Shown piece after piece: positions 17,521-26,769 of a DNA stretch of 64,000 bases (position 1 is the first letter of the stretch; every line of letters begins with the position of its first letter). The notes below the pieces were generated by a model that was given only the letters and a program-made list of their open reading frames with translations, was not told where the DNA came from and searched no databases. Both the position numbers and the translations under genes were made by a program. The DNA is taken from the NCBI GenBank assembly GCA_964573995.1, contig CAZNLH010000010.1, positions 1-64,000 of the forward strand, in the 5' to 3' direction. The DNA is from CAZNLH01 sp964573995 (lineage in GTDB: Bacteria; Gemmatimonadota; CAZMKB01; CAZNLH01).

Positions 17521-18175
17521 CCCCTCACCCCCCTTTCCAACCCTCCGCCTCCCTCATCACCGATGTCGCATATGTATCTTAACTTTTTCAGTGCGACGCG
17601 CCGGAGGTGGGGCGAGCGTTTCCGCAAGGGCTCGTTCGTGGCCGCGAGGGGATGCGCGAGGGCGAGGAGGCGATCTCCGCCTTCGGCCTGTCATCTGCCC
17701 GTTGCGGGGTGCTTGAAGGAACTCCTCGAGCCGGTCCCAAGGGGTTCGATGAGCCCGGGTGGCCGGAGTGGAGAGGGGAGAGATCGAGGAGAAGCCGCCA
17801 GTGGCAGACCTGAGAAGCCAGGGGCAGAAACTGCTCCAGCGCGTCTTCAGCGTCACGCTACGATGTCCCACCTACCACACCGAGATGAAGATCATCGTTG
17901 TGATCACCGAGGATGAGCCGATCCACAAGATCCTCAGCCACCTCAGATCCAAAAAGATCGACCCCAGGTCCGGGCCATTCGCCGAGCAGGCGGCGTGAGC
18001 CGCAAAGGATGTGGAATCAATGAAAAAACAGGACGGAAGGAACCGATCCGACGCCCCGGGAACCCGTACGACCTAAAATGGAAAATACGTACCCATCACA
18101 TCACTTGTCGACATTCTCATGGTGGATTCCCACCACGGCCAGGATGAAAAAATCCACGAACCCACACAATCGTGC
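17521..18175. other. Degenerate IS-derived intergenic DNA
   Basis: Outside the IS91-like remnant at 17759-17998 this stretch shows no recognisable gene. 17560-17760 is GC-rich and open in several frames without homology that I can see. 18000-18175 contains a small GGTGG-ATTC-CCACC hairpin just before the ARPP-1 promoter. Confidence 0.4.
17759..17998 (+). pseudogene. IS91-like transposase C-terminal remnant
   Basis: The last 60 or so residues resemble the C-terminus of IS91-type transposases: LLQRVFSVTLRCP, MKIIVVITEDEPIHKILSHL, and then a Pro-rich end. In intact proteins I recall a CPRCGG knuckle at this point; here it reads CPTYHTEM, so the second cysteine is lost. Upstream of about 17800 the frame has no family resemblance, and the catalytic region is absent. 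It is a decayed insertion-sequence tail. Confidence 0.6.
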
Positions 18176-18204
18176 TTGACAACCATGCGCCTGTCGGGTA
18201 TAAT
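18176..18204 (+). promoter_or_regulatory. Perfect consensus sigma-70 promoter
   Basis: TTGACA (18176-18181), exactly 17 bases, then TATAAT (18199-18204). Both hexamers match the consensus at every position with the optimal spacer, which predicts strong expression of the ARPP-1 gene. Initiation would fall near 18211, about 39 bases before the chosen start. Confidence 0.85.
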
Positions 18205-18249
18205 GCAATCTGGGAATTATATTAGTTACTATTCATGGGGGTAAGCAGG

Positions 18250-19260
18250 ATGAACACAAGCGTGAGTGATTATCTGCTGAAGCTGGAATTCGGAGAACCG
18301 CAGATCTTCGGGAACATGGGGGTGATCCCGCTCTTCTCGTCCGTCTCCGGAGGGCCGAGATACATCACGATGAAGGAGGCGATGGACGGAGGGCATCTCG
18401 AGGTGACCGAGGTCGGCTCGGAGGGATCGGTGCCGAACCTGAAGGTGAGGAACGGGGCGGAGACGTCGGTCCTCCTCCTCGACGGCGAGGAGGTGGTGGG
18501 CGCCAAGCAGAACCGGGTGCTCAACACGACGATCCTGATCCGGAAGAAGTCGGAGGTGACCATCCCCGTGAGCTGCACGGAGCAGGGGCGGTGGCACTAC
18601 GCCTCGCCGAAGTTCGAGGATTCGGACGTCGTCCTGGCGCACCAGGTCCGGAGGAAAAAGGCGGCCGCGGTCGCCCGTTCGCTGGCATTCTCCAACACGT
18701 TTGCCTCCAACCAGGGCGAGATCTGGAATGGGATCCACGAGATGTCGATGAAGGCCAACGTGCACTCCGCGACCGGGGCCATGAAGGACGTCTTCACCTC
18801 CCGGCGCAACGTGCTGGAGGATTACCTGAAGGCGTTCGCGTGCCGGCCCGGCCAGCGGGGGATCCTGGTCTTCGTCGAGGGGGAGGTGGTCGGATTCGAC
18901 CTCCTGTCGCGCGATACGGCCTGGGGGCTCCTCCATTCGAAGGTGGTGAGGAGCTACGCGATGGACGCGATGCTCCGGCCGAAGAGTAAGGATGCCGGGG
19001 TATATGTCACGGAGGCACAGCGCTTCGTTGACCTTGCGCGGGAGTGCAAGGAGAAGAAGTACAAGTCGATCGGTCAGGGATGGGACTACCGGTTAGACGG
19101 GGAGAGGATCATCGGGTCCGCGCTCGTCTTCCGCAACGCCGTCGTCCATACCGCCTTCTTCGGGACGGACGGTGCCGCGGAGCAGGGACGGGGGCGGATG
19201 GATACCGGCAGGATCGCGAGTTTACTCCAGCGCCGGCGTTCCCGGTATCCTCTCGACTGA
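18250..19260 (+). CDS. ARPP-1 domain protein
   Basis: A 336-residue protein of the ARPP-1 family (the name refers to association with ADP-ribosylglycohydrolase and rhodanese/phosphatase domains). The signature is LLLDGEEVVGAKQNRVLN near residue 75, followed by TILIRKKSEVTIPVSCTEQG and RSLAFSNTFASNQGEIWN. No signal peptide or membrane helix is seen, so it is probably cytosolic. The biochemical role is not established to my knowledge. I use the ATG at 18250 rather than the one at 18235 because family similarity begins after it and GGGGG lies upstream. It is the only intact gene in the island, and both sides are mobile-element or pseudogene debris, which suggests recent acquisition. Confidence 0.8.
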   Translation: MNTSVSDYLLKLEFGEPQIFGNMGVIPLFSSVSGGPRYITMKEAMDGGHLEVTEVGSEGSVPNLKVRNGAETSVLLLDGEEVVGAKQNRVLNTTILIRKKSEVTIPVSCTEQGRWHYASPKFEDSDVVLAHQVRRKKAAAVARSLAFSNTFASNQGEIWNGIHEMSMKANVHSATGAMKDVFTSRRNVLEDYLKAFACRPGQRGILVFVEGEVVGFDLLSRDTAWGLLHSKVVRSYAMDAMLRPKSKDAGVYVTEAQRFVDLARECKEKKYKSIGQGWDYRLDGERIIGSALVFRNAVVHTAFFGTDGAAEQGRGRMDTGRIASLLQRRRSRYPLD

Positions 19261-19286
19261 GAAAATAGGGACTCTTCCCAATTTCA

Positions 19287-19303
19287 GGTGGGCAGTGCCC
19301 ACC
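19287..19303. repeat. GGTGGGC/GCCCACC hairpin
   Basis: A perfect seven-base inverted repeat with a three-base loop (AGT), 26 bases after the ARPP-1 stop codon. It has no T-tract. It may slow or end transcription, or be one copy of a dispersed palindromic repeat. Only one copy was noticed in this window. Confidence 0.45.
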
Positions 19304-19447
19304 CTACGACACCGATCTCCGGCTCCTTCCACATCCGGAGGGCTGCCTTGCAGATAACAGATCGAGATGTAATTCGGAAACCCTGATCCTGAACAGTGCG
19401 CTACACCAAGCCTGCGGGACGCCCGAATTGAGAGGTGCAAGGAGGTC

Positions 19448-19638
19448 GTCATGATCATGGATGCAGTAAACCGGGTCTCGAGGATCGCTTGGCGCCCATC
19501 TCCTGGGCCTTGCAGATCATCCGGTCGACCGCCTGCTCCCTCGATTCGGCCATCATCTTGGTGTAATAGGTGATCTCACCGCCGATGACATCTCGCAGGA
19601 TGGCAAGGATATCTCTCCCGAGGTGGCGGGCCCGGATC
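19448..19638 (-). pseudogene. UPF0145 (YbjQ-like) relic
   Basis: The minus strand encodes IRARHLGRDILAILRDVIGG, then EITYYTKMMAESREQAVDRM and ICKAQEMGAK. This matches the core of the UPF0145/YbjQ family, a small pentamer-forming protein of unknown function. A stop codon directly precedes the first residue, so the N-terminus is lost. A one-base shift after GAK restores the family sequence as AILETRFTASMIM, after which similarity stops. Truncation at both ends plus a frameshift mark it as a decayed gene. Confidence 0.7.
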
Positions 19639-20457
19639 TAGGGAGTTTCCTTCCTCCGTGGACCTGCCCCGCTCGTCACTTCTCACGAGTTCTTACCATG
19701 ATGAACCGGCTGATACCGCTCCTCGCCTTTCGAAATCATCCATGCAACCGCTTCCTATCCAGAGGGTAACTGACTCCCAGGCACTCCTCCTTGCTGACCC
19801 CGGCATCATTCTTTAGTGACCTCTCCGGTCCCATCCCTGATCCTCCTTCTATCGACCACCGACCATCTCAATCCCGATCCGGAATGTACGACCCTTACTC
19901 AATACAGATCAAGAACAGGACGACAAGACCATTCGAAGCGGTCCCACCCATGATATGATGATCATTCGCCGCCAATTCATGCCGGTCCACAACACCGCCC
20001 ATCGGTCTGTTAAATGCCACTACCGAGATAAAACCTCCCCGCTCACTTCTGCTCGGAACACTCAACACCCTCCGTGCATCACCATTGCTATGAACAGGAC
20101 CACCAGGAATCGACCTTCTGAACCCCTTGCCGGTTCAATGAAAGGACACCATCGTCTCGATTATTACCGTTGAGTACAATAACACAAAAAATACCTCCCT
20201 GTCAAGAAAACAGTTTGAAAATTACTGAAACTGGATACCTATATTGAGATATGACTTAGGTATGGATGCAATGAGAGGAATAGAAAATTCCGTATGAGGG
20301 AAAGAAAAAGTCGCCGTTGAATGAATCAGTATAGAAGCAAGAGGTCGAACGTAATGATCCGGTGGAGAACAGGTGATAATCGGTAGAGACAATAGAAGAA
20401 ATAGGAAGAGACGTTTTTTTTGGAAGGACTCTTTCTACGTTTAAATATCAAGATCCT
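19639..20457. other. Gene-free stretch downstream of rpoD
   Basis: About 800 bases with no supportable gene. Base composition becomes AT-richer from about 20160 to 20457. A run of eight T lies at about 20414-20421, but no stem precedes it on either strand, so no terminator for rpoD can be called. The sequence looks like decayed DNA of the same island. Confidence 0.4.
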
Positions 20458-22173
20458 TCACGGATATTCGATGTAGCCCTTCAACTCCTTGCTCCTGCTG
20501 GGATGCCTGAGTTTTCTCAACGCCTTCGATTCTATCTGTCTGACGCGCTCCCGGGTAATGTTAAAGATGTTGCCCACCTCCTCCAGTGTCCTCGGTCGTC
20601 CGTCTCCTATCCCGAACCGCATCCTGATCACCCTCTCCTCTTTCTTTGAAAGCGTATTGAGCACCGTACTTATCTTGTCCTGCAGGATGGCGAAGGCCGC
20701 CTTCTGCGCAGGCGAGGTGATCTGAGTATCCTCGATGAATTCCCCAAGCCTGCTGTCATCGTGTTCCTTGAGCGGGCGGTCGAGGGAGATCGTTTCCACC
20801 GAGACCTTCAGCACCGCTTTCACCTTATCGGCCGGCATCTTGACCTCACGAACGATCTCTTCAACGGTCGGCTCCCGCCCGTAATTCTGTACGAGCCTCC
20901 TCATCACCTTGCCGACCTTGTTGATGGCCTCGATCATGTGGACCGGTATCCTGATCGTTCGGGCCTGATCGGCGATGGCCCGCGTCATGGCCTGGCGGAT
21001 CCACCAGGTTGCATAGGTGCTGAACTTGTACCCCCTCCGGTAATTGAATTTCTCTGTCGCCCGGATAAGGCCCCCGTTTCCTTCCTGGATCAGGTCCAGG
21101 AATTCAACCCCGCGATTGCTGTACCGCTTCGCGATGCTGATCACCAGCCTGACGTTGGCCTCGATTAGATTCCTGGAAGAACGCCCGACCAGGGCCTGGT
21201 ACCGCTCCATCCTCTCGACAAGTTCGATCAACCTGGCATGATCCAGGTCCGTTTTCCTCTCTATCCACCTAATCCGCCTCTTCGCCCTTCGCATAGTGAG
21301 GGCCCACCCGCGGATACTCACCGGATCTATTCCATCCCTCAACAGGCTCGCGTTCTTCTTATAGCGGTTGTATTCACTCATTATCTCCCTGCAAGAGAGC
21401 CCCACCTCTCTTTCAACCCTCTCGATCTCCGCCATCGCCCTCCGAGCCTCTTCAGCGAGACTCCTCAGGTCATCCATGAGTCGATCTATCCTGGATTGTT
21501 TCAGGGGGAGACTCAGGAGATGTTTCTTGATCTCGTCCTTTAGATGGTCGATTTTATCGGTGTACTTGTTCTCCGGGTTATCCTTCCTCCTCTCTTTGAG
21601 CCGCTGGATCTCCTCGAAGTGGGTCACACACTCCCTGATCATCTCCATCATTGAATCGTGAGACATCTCCGAGGGCCTATCCCCATTCCCTGATATAAGG
21701 TCGAGGTCAAGGACCTCCTCCAGTTGTATATCACTCCCGTCGAGTTTCCTGCTGGTGTCAAGGAGATTCCGGATCGAAGAAGTAGACTGGAAGAGGATCT
21801 CCATTATCCCATGCTTTCCCTCTTCGATCCGCTTGGCCAATTCTACTTCTTCCTCCCGCGTCAAAAGAGGCACCTTCCCCATCTCCCGTAAATACATCTT
21901 CACCGGATCATCCGTCCGTACCCGCTTTCTTCCGGACGAAAAGGCGCCCCTTCTCCTCCTTGCCCTCCTAGCCAGTTCACGTTCATATTCCTCCCGGTTT
22001 TCAACGACCAGGATACCCTTCGTACCTATGGACAGGAGCAACTTGTCAATGACTACGGGATCGAACAAGTCCTCGGGCAACATATCATTGAGTTGATCGT
22101 AAGAGAGATAACCGGACTTCTGCCCGGCTTCGATTACCTTGTTCAGAAGTTTCTGATCGATATCTTCGGACAT
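20458..22173 (-). CDS. rpoD: RNA polymerase primary sigma factor
   Basis: The housekeeping sigma-70 factor. The 571 residues contain an N-terminal region 1.1-like part, region 1.2 (DPVKMYLREMGKVPLL), a nonconserved charged segment, region 2 with the promoter-melting FSTYATWWIRQAMTRA, region 3, and region 4 with the -35 reading helix EEVGNIFNITRERVRQIE. The end HPSRSKELKGYIEYP is typical. It is the last gene of the rpsU-mutS2-dnaG-rpoD series, 95 bases after dnaG. The consensus promoters found in this window agree with its region 2 and 4 sequences. Confidence 0.97.
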   Translation of the reverse strand: MSEDIDQKLLNKVIEAGQKSGYLSYDQLNDMLPEDLFDPVVIDKLLLSIGTKGILVVENREEYERELARRARRRRGAFSSGRKRVRTDDPVKMYLREMGKVPLLTREEEVELAKRIEEGKHGIMEILFQSTSSIRNLLDTSRKLDGSDIQLEEVLDLDLISGNGDRPSEMSHDSMMEMIRECVTHFEEIQRLKERRKDNPENKYTDKIDHLKDEIKKHLLSLPLKQSRIDRLMDDLRSLAEEARRAMAEIERVEREVGLSCREIMSEYNRYKKNASLLRDGIDPVSIRGWALTMRRAKRRIRWIERKTDLDHARLIELVERMERYQALVGRSSRNLIEANVRLVISIAKRYSNRGVEFLDLIQEGNGGLIRATEKFNYRRGYKFSTYATWWIRQAMTRAIADQARTIRIPVHMIEAINKVGKVMRRLVQNYGREPTVEEIVREVKMPADKVKAVLKVSVETISLDRPLKEHDDSRLGEFIEDTQITSPAQKAAFAILQDKISTVLNTLSKKEERVIRMRFGIGDGRPRTLEEVGNIFNITRERVRQIESKALRKLRHPSRSKELKGYIEYP

Positions 22174-22268
22174 CCTTGCGCCTTTACATGTCGACCGTGA
22201 TATGCATCCACCTCTTCCACCCTGATCATCATCTCACAGATGATCAAGCCCTCTGCCGCCTGCCTGAC

Positions 22269-24044
22269 TCAACCCCCCTGATCGAGGGAAATGGAGTCCG
22301 ACTGGAGGCTTATCAGGCGCTTCTTGAGACGGTAAAATCGTCGCACGAGTTCGTCGTCTCCGCCGTCAAGACTCCCCAGGCCCTCCTTGATATGATCCAT
22401 CTCGTCCTTTACCCTGCGGGCTTCAACGCCCCTCAAACAATCCTGCAAAATTCTTTCCGGATCGGTGACCTCATCGCTCGCCAGGCACAACCCTGAAATC
22501 AGGGGTTGCAGATCCTCGGAGACTTCATTAATCACCCTGTCGGGCGGCAGGGCGCCTGAGCCCTTGAAGAGTTCGGATAACTCACTGTATGCCTTCTTGT
22601 AAAGGGGATTAAGAAAATCCTCCGGTGAAAGGCATTCCAGGATCCTGGATAGGAATTCTCCGCCCATCAACATGAGATGAATGAGATAGCGCTCCATAGT
22701 ACCCTCGAACCCATGCAATCCCAACTTTTCTCTCCCCTTCCCGTTCTTATGAGATCGCCTAAGGGAGACATCGCGGCCACCTTTCATGCGATGCTCAAGG
22801 ACGTGCTTATCGACCCCAAGGCATTCGGATGCCTTTGCGAGATAAATATCACGGATGAGATCGTCCTTGACATTCTTTATCGTGCTCAGAAGATGCTCGG
22901 CCGAAGTTCGCTTACCGCTTACGGACGACAGGAGCCCGCGTTCCTCCAGGATCCTGATCTTAAGATCGAATACATCCTCGGCCCCCTCCAATAACTCTCT
23001 GAAGCGTTCCATACCGTTGCCGCGCACGTAGGAATCAGGGTCTTCTCCCTCGGGCAGAAGCGCAGCCTTTACACCCATGCCGTGCTTGAGAAAGATGTCT
23101 CCTGTTCTGAACGTGGCCCTGAGGCCCGCTTCGTCTCGATCATAGATGAGGATCGCCGTCTTCGCAGCACGCGACAGGAGCGCGGCCTGATCTTCCGTAA
23201 GCGCCGTCCCCATCGGAGCCACCACGTTCGTCACACCTTCATGAAACAGCCGGATCAGGTCCGTGTAGCCCTCGACGATCAAGACCTCTCCCGTCAGCCG
23301 TATCTTCCCCCTCGCGGCATGATATCCAAAGAGTATCTTCCGCTTGGAGAAGATAGCCGTATCGGGGGAATTCAAGTACTTTGGCGCACCGCCTCCAAAT
23401 TCCCTCCCCGCGAACCCGGATACCCTCCCACGATGGTCCTTGATTGGAAAGAGTATCCGCCGCCTGAAATAGTCGTAAAACCCGCTTTTCGCCTCTGCCA
23501 ATAGGCCGCACCGTACCAGCACGTCGGTCGAAAAATTTTCGCTGCGAGCATGCTTCAACAGGAGATCCCATTCATCCGGGGCATATCCAAGAGAAAAGGC
23601 ATCGATTGTTTCCCTGTCGATGCCCCTCTCTTTCAGGTATTCGCGGGCGGCCCCACCCATTTTATCATCCAGCAGGATTCGATGATAGCATTCCATCGCA
23701 AGGCGGTTGGCTGCGTACAGGTCCGCGTACGGCGAAGGATGTCCCCGTGGGCGGGATCGTTCAGGGATTCGAACGCCTACCTGCCCGGCCAGCATCTTCA
23801 GCGCCTCGGGGAAATCGACGCCTTCGATCTCCATTATGAATCCAAGGACATCGCCCCCCTTTCCACACCCAAAACAATGAAATAGGTCCTTTTCAGGGCT
23901 AACGGTGAAAGACGGCGTCTTCTCCGAATGAAAGGGGCACAGTCCCACGAAATTCTTGCCCTGTTTCTTCAACGTGAGATATCTACTCACCGTTGAAACA
24001 ATATCCGCCCGGTCTTTGACCTCCTGAACGACATCATCGGACAT
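22269..24044 (-). CDS. dnaG: DNA primase
   Basis: Makes RNA primers for replication. The 591 residues have the CHC2 zinc domain at the N-terminus (LCPFHSEKTPSF and HCFGCGKGGD), the RNA-polymerase core with YHAARGKIRLTGEVLIVEG-type TOPRIM sequence (EGYTDLIRLF and YDRDEAG), and a C-terminal helicase-interaction region ending near LISLQSDSISLDQGG. The start is the ATG at 24044, 32 bases after mutS2. It lies just upstream of rpoD, as in the classical macromolecular synthesis operon. Confidence 0.97.
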   Translation of the reverse strand: MSDDVVQEVKDRADIVSTVSRYLTLKKQGKNFVGLCPFHSEKTPSFTVSPEKDLFHCFGCGKGGDVLGFIMEIEGVDFPEALKMLAGQVGVRIPERSRPRGHPSPYADLYAANRLAMECYHRILLDDKMGGAAREYLKERGIDRETIDAFSLGYAPDEWDLLLKHARSENFSTDVLVRCGLLAEAKSGFYDYFRRRILFPIKDHRGRVSGFAGREFGGGAPKYLNSPDTAIFSKRKILFGYHAARGKIRLTGEVLIVEGYTDLIRLFHEGVTNVVAPMGTALTEDQAALLSRAAKTAILIYDRDEAGLRATFRTGDIFLKHGMGVKAALLPEGEDPDSYVRGNGMERFRELLEGAEDVFDLKIRILEERGLLSSVSGKRTSAEHLLSTIKNVKDDLIRDIYLAKASECLGVDKHVLEHRMKGGRDVSLRRSHKNGKGREKLGLHGFEGTMERYLIHLMLMGGEFLSRILECLSPEDFLNPLYKKAYSELSELFKGSGALPPDRVINEVSEDLQPLISGLCLASDEVTDPERILQDCLRGVEARRVKDEMDHIKEGLGSLDGGDDELVRRFYRLKKRLISLQSDSISLDQGG

Positions 24045-24076
24045 CGATGATCCTCATTTCGGTATCCATATTCACC

Positions 24077-26467
24077 CTACTCGATCACGGCAACAGTTAC
24101 ACCCGAACCCCCCTCTCCAAACCGACCCTGCCTGAAAGACTTGACCCTGCTCTCCAACCGTAGCACCTCGGCCACCTTTTCCTTTAGAACCCCCTTCCCC
24201 TTGCCATGGATAAACCTGATATTATCGACTCCATGCAGCAGGGCACGATCTATGGCCTTCTGAATCCGGAATGTCACCTCATCGGCGAACATGCCACGGA
24301 TATCGACCTCCCGTATCGACCCGCCCCCGTCAGGTTGCTGCAAGATATCGGCGCGGAATTCATGTGATCCACCACCTCTTGTTCCAGGGGGCGATGCCCC
24401 GGCGGGCCTCACTTTCTTCAGATACGACCTCGGGAGAGTGACCCGCAGGTTACCCACCTTGACTACGTTCTCCTTGCCCCTGCAGTCGAGGATGACCGCT
24501 TCCTCTTTAAAACTATCGACCCACACAACATCACCCCTATGAAGAAGTTCCTCCCCTGCCGGCTCCGAATTACGGTCCTCCTCGCAGTTACGCCTCTCCA
24601 GGACAGCACGGAGTTCCTTCTCGATATTCCGCCTGGCCTCCCTGATCTTATCGCCGTCGCGCTTTGAGGTTCCCTCCAACGTCGTATTTATGATCGCTTC
24701 CATCTTTCTCCGCGTATCCCGAATCAGCGCCTCTACATCATCGATCACCTCCCCCCGCCTCGTCGCCAATTCAGAGTCGAGATCGCTCCGTTTCTTCTCG
24801 CACTCCGCCTCCGCCCGGGAGAATTCCCTTTCCCTTCTTTCAAGGTCTCTCTCGCGCTGGAGCAGGTCCGCACACTTGCCCTCCCACTGATCTATCAGGT
24901 CTTCCAGCGCACGGTGGGAGGCCGGGAGCCACTGCCGGGCGCGATTCAGGACATCATCGTCGAGACCGAGCCTCTCCGCGATCTTGAGACCGTAACTCTT
25001 GCCTGGGATCCCCTTCCTGAAGACATAAGTCGGCTCTATCCCCACCGGATCAAAGCCCATTGATCCGTTCACCACGCCACTGCCTTCCCCTGCTATCCCC
25101 TTCAACTCGGCATAATGGGTCGTGAAGATATTCAACGAGCCCCGGGCGCTCAGTTTCTCAACCACCGCGAGCGCCAGGGCCTTCCCTTCGGTGGGATCCG
25201 TCCCGGAGCCCACCTCGTCAAGGAGGACCATGCTCCTTTCGCCCGCATTCCCGAGGATCTCCTTGAGGATCTCCACCTTTGATGAAAATGTGCTCAGGTC
25301 CCTCTCTATAGATTGATCGTCCCCGATATCAGTATAAATGGAATCAACCATGGGTATAACCGAGCCCTTCCTTAGGGGAGGTGGTATCCCGTAATGGGTC
25401 ATCAACGTAAGAAGTCCAACTGTCTTGAGCAATACCGTCTTGCCCCCGGCATTCGGACCGCTGACAAGTAGCGAGCGTTCATCCGTGGCGAGGTCGAGAT
25501 CAAGCGGAACAATCCGTTTTCCCCCCGATCTCCCCAAGAGTGGATGCCGGGCACCCATTAGCCTCAAAGACCCCTCAGTAGAGATCTCAGGGGTTGAACA
25601 ATTACATTCGGAACTGAAGCGCGCAATTGCCCTTATCGCGTCTATCCTGCCAAGAATCGAGATGTTTCTTTCCAGTACATCTACCATCGGCACCAGGTCA
25701 TTGGAGAACCCGATGAAAACTGCCCGGACCTCTTGATATATTTCAAGTTCCAATCTCCTGAGTTCGTTGTTCAACTCTATCGCTTCGTTAGGCTCGATGA
25801 ATAGTGTACGCCCACTCTTCGAAAGGTCATGGACTATCCCCGGGACCTTTACCTTGCTACCGGATCGGATCGGAATCACGTATCGGCCGTTCCTCAGCGT
25901 CACCTCACCCTCAGTAGTGTCGAACTCAGGCCCGATCTTCTTCCTGATTTGATCGAGCAGATTCAGCGCACGTTGCCTCGAGACCAGGAACCTTCTTCTC
26001 AATTTCCCGAGACGGGTCGAAGCGGAATCCTTCACCTCGCCGCTTTCATCAATGCATTGAAAGATCCTTTCCTCGATATCAGGCGTCGGTACGAGTACGT
26101 GGATAATCTTCCACAGGTGCGGAACCTTTGTTTCACGGCCGAGATACGCCTTCTTCAAAAGGCGCGCGGACCTCATTGTGCCAGCGATCCTCAGAAATGC
26201 AGCGCCGTCCAGGAGCGGCCTATCGAGCCTCAAAGACCTGAGTTCTTCGTCAAGGGGTGAAAAATCGAGGTTGAGGTCTTCCTGCTCTGACTCGATAACG
26301 GCCCTCATCTCCGCGACAGTTTCAAGCCTGTCCAGGAGGTCCCTCCGCGTCTTCAACGGCCGGAGCGACTCGATTTCTCCCTTTCCAGCGGCGGTGGAAG
26401 CCAATCCGGCAATCAGGTCTATCAGTTTCCGGAAGTCGAGATCGATTAAGGTCTTAGTGCCAGTCAT
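24077..26467 (-). CDS. mutS2: MutS2 endonuclease/ribosome-rescue ATPase
   Basis: A 796-residue MutS2, which suppresses homologous recombination and, in Bacillus, splits collided ribosomes. It has the clamp and lever helices, the ABC-type ATPase with Walker A GPNAGGKTVLLKTVG and Walker B LLDEVGSGTDP, a coiled-coil arm (residues about 510-620), a KOW-like segment, and a C-terminal Smr domain (VDIRGMFADEV ... FIHGKGKGVLKEKV). All catalytic motifs are present. It sits between rpsU and dnaG, where most bacteria have no gene or other genes. Confidence 0.96.
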   Translation of the reverse strand: MTGTKTLIDLDFRKLIDLIAGLASTAAGKGEIESLRPLKTRRDLLDRLETVAEMRAVIESEQEDLNLDFSPLDEELRSLRLDRPLLDGAAFLRIAGTMRSARLLKKAYLGRETKVPHLWKIIHVLVPTPDIEERIFQCIDESGEVKDSASTRLGKLRRRFLVSRQRALNLLDQIRKKIGPEFDTTEGEVTLRNGRYVIPIRSGSKVKVPGIVHDLSKSGRTLFIEPNEAIELNNELRRLELEIYQEVRAVFIGFSNDLVPMVDVLERNISILGRIDAIRAIARFSSECNCSTPEISTEGSLRLMGARHPLLGRSGGKRIVPLDLDLATDERSLLVSGPNAGGKTVLLKTVGLLTLMTHYGIPPPLRKGSVIPMVDSIYTDIGDDQSIERDLSTFSSKVEILKEILGNAGERSMVLLDEVGSGTDPTEGKALALAVVEKLSARGSLNIFTTHYAELKGIAGEGSGVVNGSMGFDPVGIEPTYVFRKGIPGKSYGLKIAERLGLDDDVLNRARQWLPASHRALEDLIDQWEGKCADLLQRERDLERREREFSRAEAECEKKRSDLDSELATRRGEVIDDVEALIRDTRRKMEAIINTTLEGTSKRDGDKIREARRNIEKELRAVLERRNCEEDRNSEPAGEELLHRGDVVWVDSFKEEAVILDCRGKENVVKVGNLRVTLPRSYLKKVRPAGASPPGTRGGGSHEFRADILQQPDGGGSIREVDIRGMFADEVTFRIQKAIDRALLHGVDNIRFIHGKGKGVLKEKVAEVLRLESRVKSFRQGRFGEGGSGVTVAVIE

Positions 26468-26769
26468 CAGATTACGGCAATACCGGGAGGTATCCCTGCA
26501 GGTCTAAAGAAGAACGAATCCATCAGTGGTCGGCCGGGTACTTTGCCGGTTACATTGCATAAACAAAAGCCTCCATGGTGATCCTTTGTCGGTATTTCTT
26601 AAGGATCATCATAGAGGCATGAATGCGATCTCCTCGGTTAGACAATCGGCGCCGGCCCCCCCCCAACCTCCAGCGGGCAAGATATTTTTATTCCCGCACG
26701 GCGGCGTTCAACTCCACACGGCCACCAAATCGATCGAGAAATGACCAGAGGTATACGCTCACAAGAGAA
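26468..26769. other. rpsU-mutS2 intergenic region
   Basis: A 302-base gap within the operon. It holds the intrinsic terminator at 26560-26618 and a GC-rich stretch with a run of nine C on the plus strand near 26660. No gene is seen. Confidence 0.5.
26560..26618 (-). terminator. Intrinsic terminator after rpsU
   Basis: In the minus-strand RNA an 18-pair stem (arms 26601-26618 and 26569-26586, with G-U wobbles) closes a 14-base loop and is followed by TTTTGTTTATG. This matches the position of the partial terminator that in E. coli lowers dnaG expression relative to rpsU. Confidence 0.8.

Noticed and set aside
18127..18140. GGTGG-ATTC-CCACC hairpin as a terminator
   Set aside because: A short stem with no T-tract on either strand.
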